Shown here piece by piece: positions 61,381 to 64,000 of a DNA stretch of 64,000 bases. Where the stretch lies: positions 6,014,001-6,078,000 of the forward strand of contig NC_022663.1 in assembly GCF_000157895.3 (NCBI RefSeq), given 5' to 3'. How positions within the stretch are numbered: position 1 is the stretch's first letter; every line of letters begins with the position of its first letter. The stretch comes from Mycobacterium kansasii ATCC 12478. GTDB taxonomy: Bacteria > Actinomycetota > Actinomycetes > Mycobacteriales > Mycobacteriaceae. Below the pieces are notes generated by a model. It saw only the letters and a program-made list of their open reading frames with translations, did not search any database and was not told the origin of the DNA. The position numbers were made by a program, and so were the translations under genes.

Positions 61381-62649
61381 TCAGTCACGAAATTGCGGGC
61401 TGGCCTGATCCCGGCTCACCTCATTTTCCAGAAGATCGGCTGCCCGCGTGGCGCTTTCGCCAGGTTTGGTCATCTGATTTGCAATCTCGCGCGCCCGGTT
61501 GACGTACTCGGGGGCCAGAATTGCCCGGAGGTCGCTGACCAGCGTCTCCTTCGTGGTGGCCGCGAGCCGGCGTCCGGAGCCGATCTTGAGCCGTTTGATC
61601 TGGGCTAACCAAATCGGTTGCTCTATCCAGATCCAGAGGATCAGGGTGGGGATGCCGGCTCGCATGCCCGCCGCGGTCGTTCCGGCGCCACCGTGGTGTA
61701 CAACCGCGCGGCAGGCCGGAAATACGGCGGCGTGGCTTACCCCGGGCACCAGTTTGACGTGGTCAGCGGACACGAAAGTGCTGATGTCATTCTGGCCGGT
61801 GCAGATCAACGCGCGTTCGCCCAATTCCGCACAGGCAGCGCTGATCATGTCGATGGTGTCGGCGGGCGAATCCACTGGCATGCTGCCGAAGCCGAAGTAG
61901 ATCGGCGGTGTGCCGGCGGCAATCCACGACAACACCTCGTCGTCGTAATCCGTTGGCAGTTCCAGGGTCAGAGCTCCGACGAACGGTCGCCTGTCAGCCC
62001 ATTGCGCCCACTCGGTAACCAGACCGGGAAAGCACAGCTCGTCATAGGCCTGGATCTCGAGTGCCCGGCGGCCCAGAATGCGTGACGACGAGGACGCGGT
62101 TGCCTTCGGCAGGCCCAGTTCTCGCCGCTGGGCGTCTTCAGGGCTCTTCGTGATGCGCCACTGCACCCACCACAGCGCCGAAACCAGCGCGCGATTCAAC
62201 CGCGCCGGCAAGATCGGTAAGAGCTGGCCATTGACCCGCGCGGGCATGAAGTGCATCGTCGCCAGCCGAATGTCGTAATACTCTGCGATGTTGGCCGCAA
62301 TGCCCTGGTGGATCATGCCGGTCAACACCAGATCGACGCCGCTTGCCAACGATCTCAGGGTCGCTGCCATATCGGCCCAGGCTTGACGCAGGTCCGCGAT
62401 ACCTTCGCGCACCAACTTGATCGAAGTCTGCGGCTTCCAAAATTCGTGCAAGTTGTCTTCGTCGTTCAGCAGCGCCTGAGTGTCCGGCCCGTAGCTGACC
62501 GCATCCAGTCCGGCCGCTTCGGCCAAACCGATCAGGTTGGGTGGCACCGCAAGGCGAACCTCGTGCCCCCGGCGTGCCAGCTCCCGACCGAGAGCCGTGC
62601 AGGGCTCGACATCGCCGCGGGTGCCGTTGATCGCCAGTGCGAACTTCAT
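61381..62649 (-). CDS. GT1 (UGT-like) glycosyltransferase, Rv1524/Rv1526c type
   Basis: A 422-residue GT-B enzyme. FALAINGTRGDVEPCTALGRELARRGHEVRLA opens the N-terminal domain, with AAGLDAVSYG next. The nucleotide-sugar motif near the C-terminus is VPGVSHAAVFPACRAVVHHGGAGTTAAGMRAGIPTLILWIWIEQPIWLAQI, where the usual final Asp-Gln is Glu-Gln. It resembles the GPL glycosyltransferases and Rv1524/Rv1526c, which add rhamnose- or talose-type deoxysugars to mycobacterial glycolipids. It lies 55 bases downstream of the acyltransferase gene and 143 bases before the GAP-like gene on the same strand. Confidence 0.92.
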   Translation of the reverse strand: MKFALAINGTRGDVEPCTALGRELARRGHEVRLAVPPNLIGLAEAAGLDAVSYGPDTQALLNDEDNLHEFWKPQTSIKLVREGIADLRQAWADMAATLRSLASGVDLVLTGMIHQGIAANIAEYYDIRLATMHFMPARVNGQLLPILPARLNRALVSALWWVQWRITKSPEDAQRRELGLPKATASSSSRILGRRALEIQAYDELCFPGLVTEWAQWADRRPFVGALTLELPTDYDDEVLSWIAAGTPPIYFGFGSMPVDSPADTIDMISAACAELGERALICTGQNDISTFVSADHVKLVPGVSHAAVFPACRAVVHHGGAGTTAAGMRAGIPTLILWIWIEQPIWLAQIKRLKIGSGRRLAATTKETLVSDLRAILAPEYVNRAREIANQMTKPGESATRAADLLENEVSRDQASPQFRD

Positions 62650-62704
62650 CAGCGTCCCCTACCTTTTACTCGCCCCCAGGCGACCACAGTCCTGTGACTG
62701 CGAG

Positions 62705-64000
62705 CTATCCGAATACCTCAGCGGTTAGCCGATAATCTGCAAGCGTTTCTTCTATCAATTCGCGCAGCTGCCGGTTCGAATTCTCCGCGTCAAGTTGATA
62801 AGAGGATACGCTGATGAAAACTTTTCCATTCAGACGTCCGGAGAAAAGGTACAGCTGGCCGCTTTCCCGCTCGATGCTCTGTTTGGTCGCACCTTGATTG
62901 AACAGACGTGCCGAGAAGTAGTCGGCATCGGTACCGTCTATACGGTTCAAGTCTTGACCAAGGTCCCTGACATTCGAACAGCAAACCGGCAAATCCGAAC
63001 TACCCAGGGCCAGTGCGGCCATCTTCCTGGCCAGCCACCTTGGCGTGTAAGGGGCCAGCGGCAGCGGTTTGAGCAGCTCGTTTGGGGACCCGTGGAGCGC
63101 AGCCAGGCTCTGTTTCATCTCGTTGCGGATGAGTTGCAAATCCGTTGTCACCCGGTCCGGGTCAACCCGGAAGGTAATGGCTGTCAGCGCATTCGCTCGT
63201 AAATCACCTGCGGTGCGTTCATTGACCGGCATTGTTATCGTGACGGCGCCATCAGCCGGGCTCAGCCGTCCCATGCGTTGCGCGAGCCTGGTCGCTAAAG
63301 CAACGAAAAGCGAATTACTGGACCCGCCGAGTTCGAGTACCCGGGCATCCCACAAAGCCAAATCGCAGGAAAATGTGACAGAAGGTACGACAATCGGCTC
63401 GTCGCTGCGGCTCGACTTAGCCGATGGTGTGCTTGTTCGCGTCTTCGCGCTCGAGTCGCGTTCGAGTACGAGCATGATGCAGGCGATCAGCGCCCGAAAA
63501 ACCTCGGGCAAGCCGCGGATGGCGTCCCACGCGTCGACAAGCAGTGCTCGTCCACGACTGCGCGATCGTGGCGGTGGATAGCCGAAATCTCGTGTGATGC
63601 CGTTGACGGCCTCGTGGATAGCGAGATGCAGCGCGACGCCGTCTACCACCGAGTGCGACGTGATCAGGGTTACCGCCGTCCCGCCGTCGTCCAGCGGGAG
63701 GACCCCCAGATGCCAGCAAGGTCCGTATTCTGGGTCGACCGGAATCTGCGCACGCTCATCCAGCCAGCCCATGATTTCAGCGCGAGATCGGGGTGACGGA
63801 GCGATGTCGATTTCCGGTGCATCGTGGTATGCGACCCAGCGGGGACGACCAAACGGTAACGGTGAACGCTCGATTCGGCGCCCAAGCCATCCACGGCCGA
63901 GGTGGCGGCTGAACCGGCGCAACCCTTCCAAGTCAACCGGACGATCATAGATCCAGGTGACTTGGCCGACGGTGTCAACGCCGGTTGCGCGCAACCGAAG
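62705..64000 (-). CDS. HxxxDG acyltransferase of the condensation/WS-DGAT superfamily (5' end outside window)
   Basis: At least 431 residues; the frame is open to the right window edge, and the apparent TTG at 63994 is probably internal. LITSHSVVDGVALHLAIHEA gives the catalytic HxxxDG, with WRVAYHDAPEIDI-like sequence before it and MPVNERTAGDLRANALTAITFRVD, DLPVCCSNVRDLG and SGQLYLFSGRLNGKVFISVSS afterwards. The layout resembles PapA/WS-DGAT-type enzymes acting on glycolipids. It probably acylates a sugar of a surface glycolipid in the cytosol. Its gene heads the leftward operon (acyltransferase, GT1, GAP-like, methyltransferase). Confidence 0.85.
   Translation of the reverse strand, partial: LRLRATGVDTVGQVTWIYDRPVDLEGLRRFSRHLGRGWLGRRIERSPLPFGRPRWVAYHDAPEIDIAPSPRSRAEIMGWLDERAQIPVDPEYGPCWHLGVLPLDDGGTAVTLITSHSVVDGVALHLAIHEAVNGITRDFGYPPPRSRSRGRALLVDAWDAIRGLPEVFRALIACIMLVLERDSSAKTRTSTPSAKSSRSDEPIVVPSVTFSCDLALWDARVLELGGSSNSLFVALATRLAQRMGRLSPADGAVTITMPVNERTAGDLRANALTAITFRVDPDRVTTDLQLIRNEMKQSLAALHGSPNELLKPLPLAPYTPRWLARKMAALALGSSDLPVCCSNVRDLGQDLNRIDGTDADYFSARLFNQGATKQSIERESGQLYLFSGRLNGKVFISVSSYQLDAENSNRQLRELIEETLADYRLTAEVFG

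Noticed and set aside
1..64000. tRNA or rRNA genes
   Set aside because: I found no tRNA-like cloverleaf or conserved rRNA segment by eye in the intergenic regions.

Overview
The window looks like the chromosome of a slow-growing nontuberculous Mycobacterium. It is GC-rich, it carries two mycobacterial Pks5-type polyketide synthases with a Pap acyltransferase, an MmpL transporter and a FadD ligase, and its right part keeps the gene order of M. tuberculosis Rv1531-Rv1535. Together these mark a lipooligosaccharide (LOS) locus. The sugar cassette at 16-24 kb would fit the branched amino sugar N-acylkansosamine of M. kansasii and M. gastri LOS, so a member of the M. kansasii complex is my best guess. 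All names come from reading the proteins and from memory of the families; no database was searched.

Layout. 1-12.4 kb: envelope sugar genes. These are two paralogous multi-membrane proteins of unknown function, two GtrA-like proteins, a UDP-sugar dehydrogenase, a sugar epimerase/dehydratase, a methyltransferase-glycosyltransferase fusion, a small lipoprotein, a GT87-like membrane protein and a methyltransferase. 12.7-15.7 kb: a GT2 glycosyltransferase, a sugar reductase/epimerase and a membrane-anchored GT2. 16.1-23.8 kb: one tightly overlapping operon (rfbF, rfbG, 3,5-epimerase, C-methyltransferase, DegT aminotransferase, ATP-grasp ligase, phosphatase-SDR fusion, TylF-type methyltransferase) that would build and decorate a CDP-linked 4-amino-4,6-dideoxy-C-methyl sugar. 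24.1-24.7 kb: a methyltransferase.

24.8-53 kb: lipid assembly and export. Two Pks5-type synthases of identical predicted length (2095 aa) lie in the same orientation and bracket a fadD25-like FAAL ligase, mmpL12 and a papA gene. The PKSs make methyl-branched acyl chains, the FAAL activates the starter, Pap esterifies the sugar and MmpL12 exports or matures the product. Between fadD and mmpL sits an unexpected 6.7-kb island (33.9-40.5 kb) of ESX-1-type genes: an espE pseudogene, two espE paralogues, a whiB6 paralogue, and an EspB/EspE chimera carrying a 708-bp-offset direct duplication. An ISL3-type insertion sequence with a perfect 8-bp target duplication and a decayed transposase lies inside it.

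53.3-57.6 kb: the conserved Rv1531-Rv1535 block (CMD/AhpD-like protein, hotdog thioesterase, nitronate monooxygenase, TetR regulator). It ends in an M-box (Mg2+) riboswitch leader with a small well-translated-looking upstream ORF before the Rv1535-like gene. 57.8-64 kb: accessory LOS/glycolipid genes (two GT2, a GT2 remnant, a methyltransferase paralogous to the one at 24 kb, a GAP/Sap-like membrane protein, a GT1 glycosyltransferase and a 5'-incomplete HxxxDG acyltransferase).

The most unusual items are the ESX-1 effector/regulator island inside the LOS locus, the kansosamine-like cassette with its phosphatase-SDR fusion, the directly repeated pks5 genes poised for deletion, and a shared ~40-bp element upstream of both pks5 and mmpL12.
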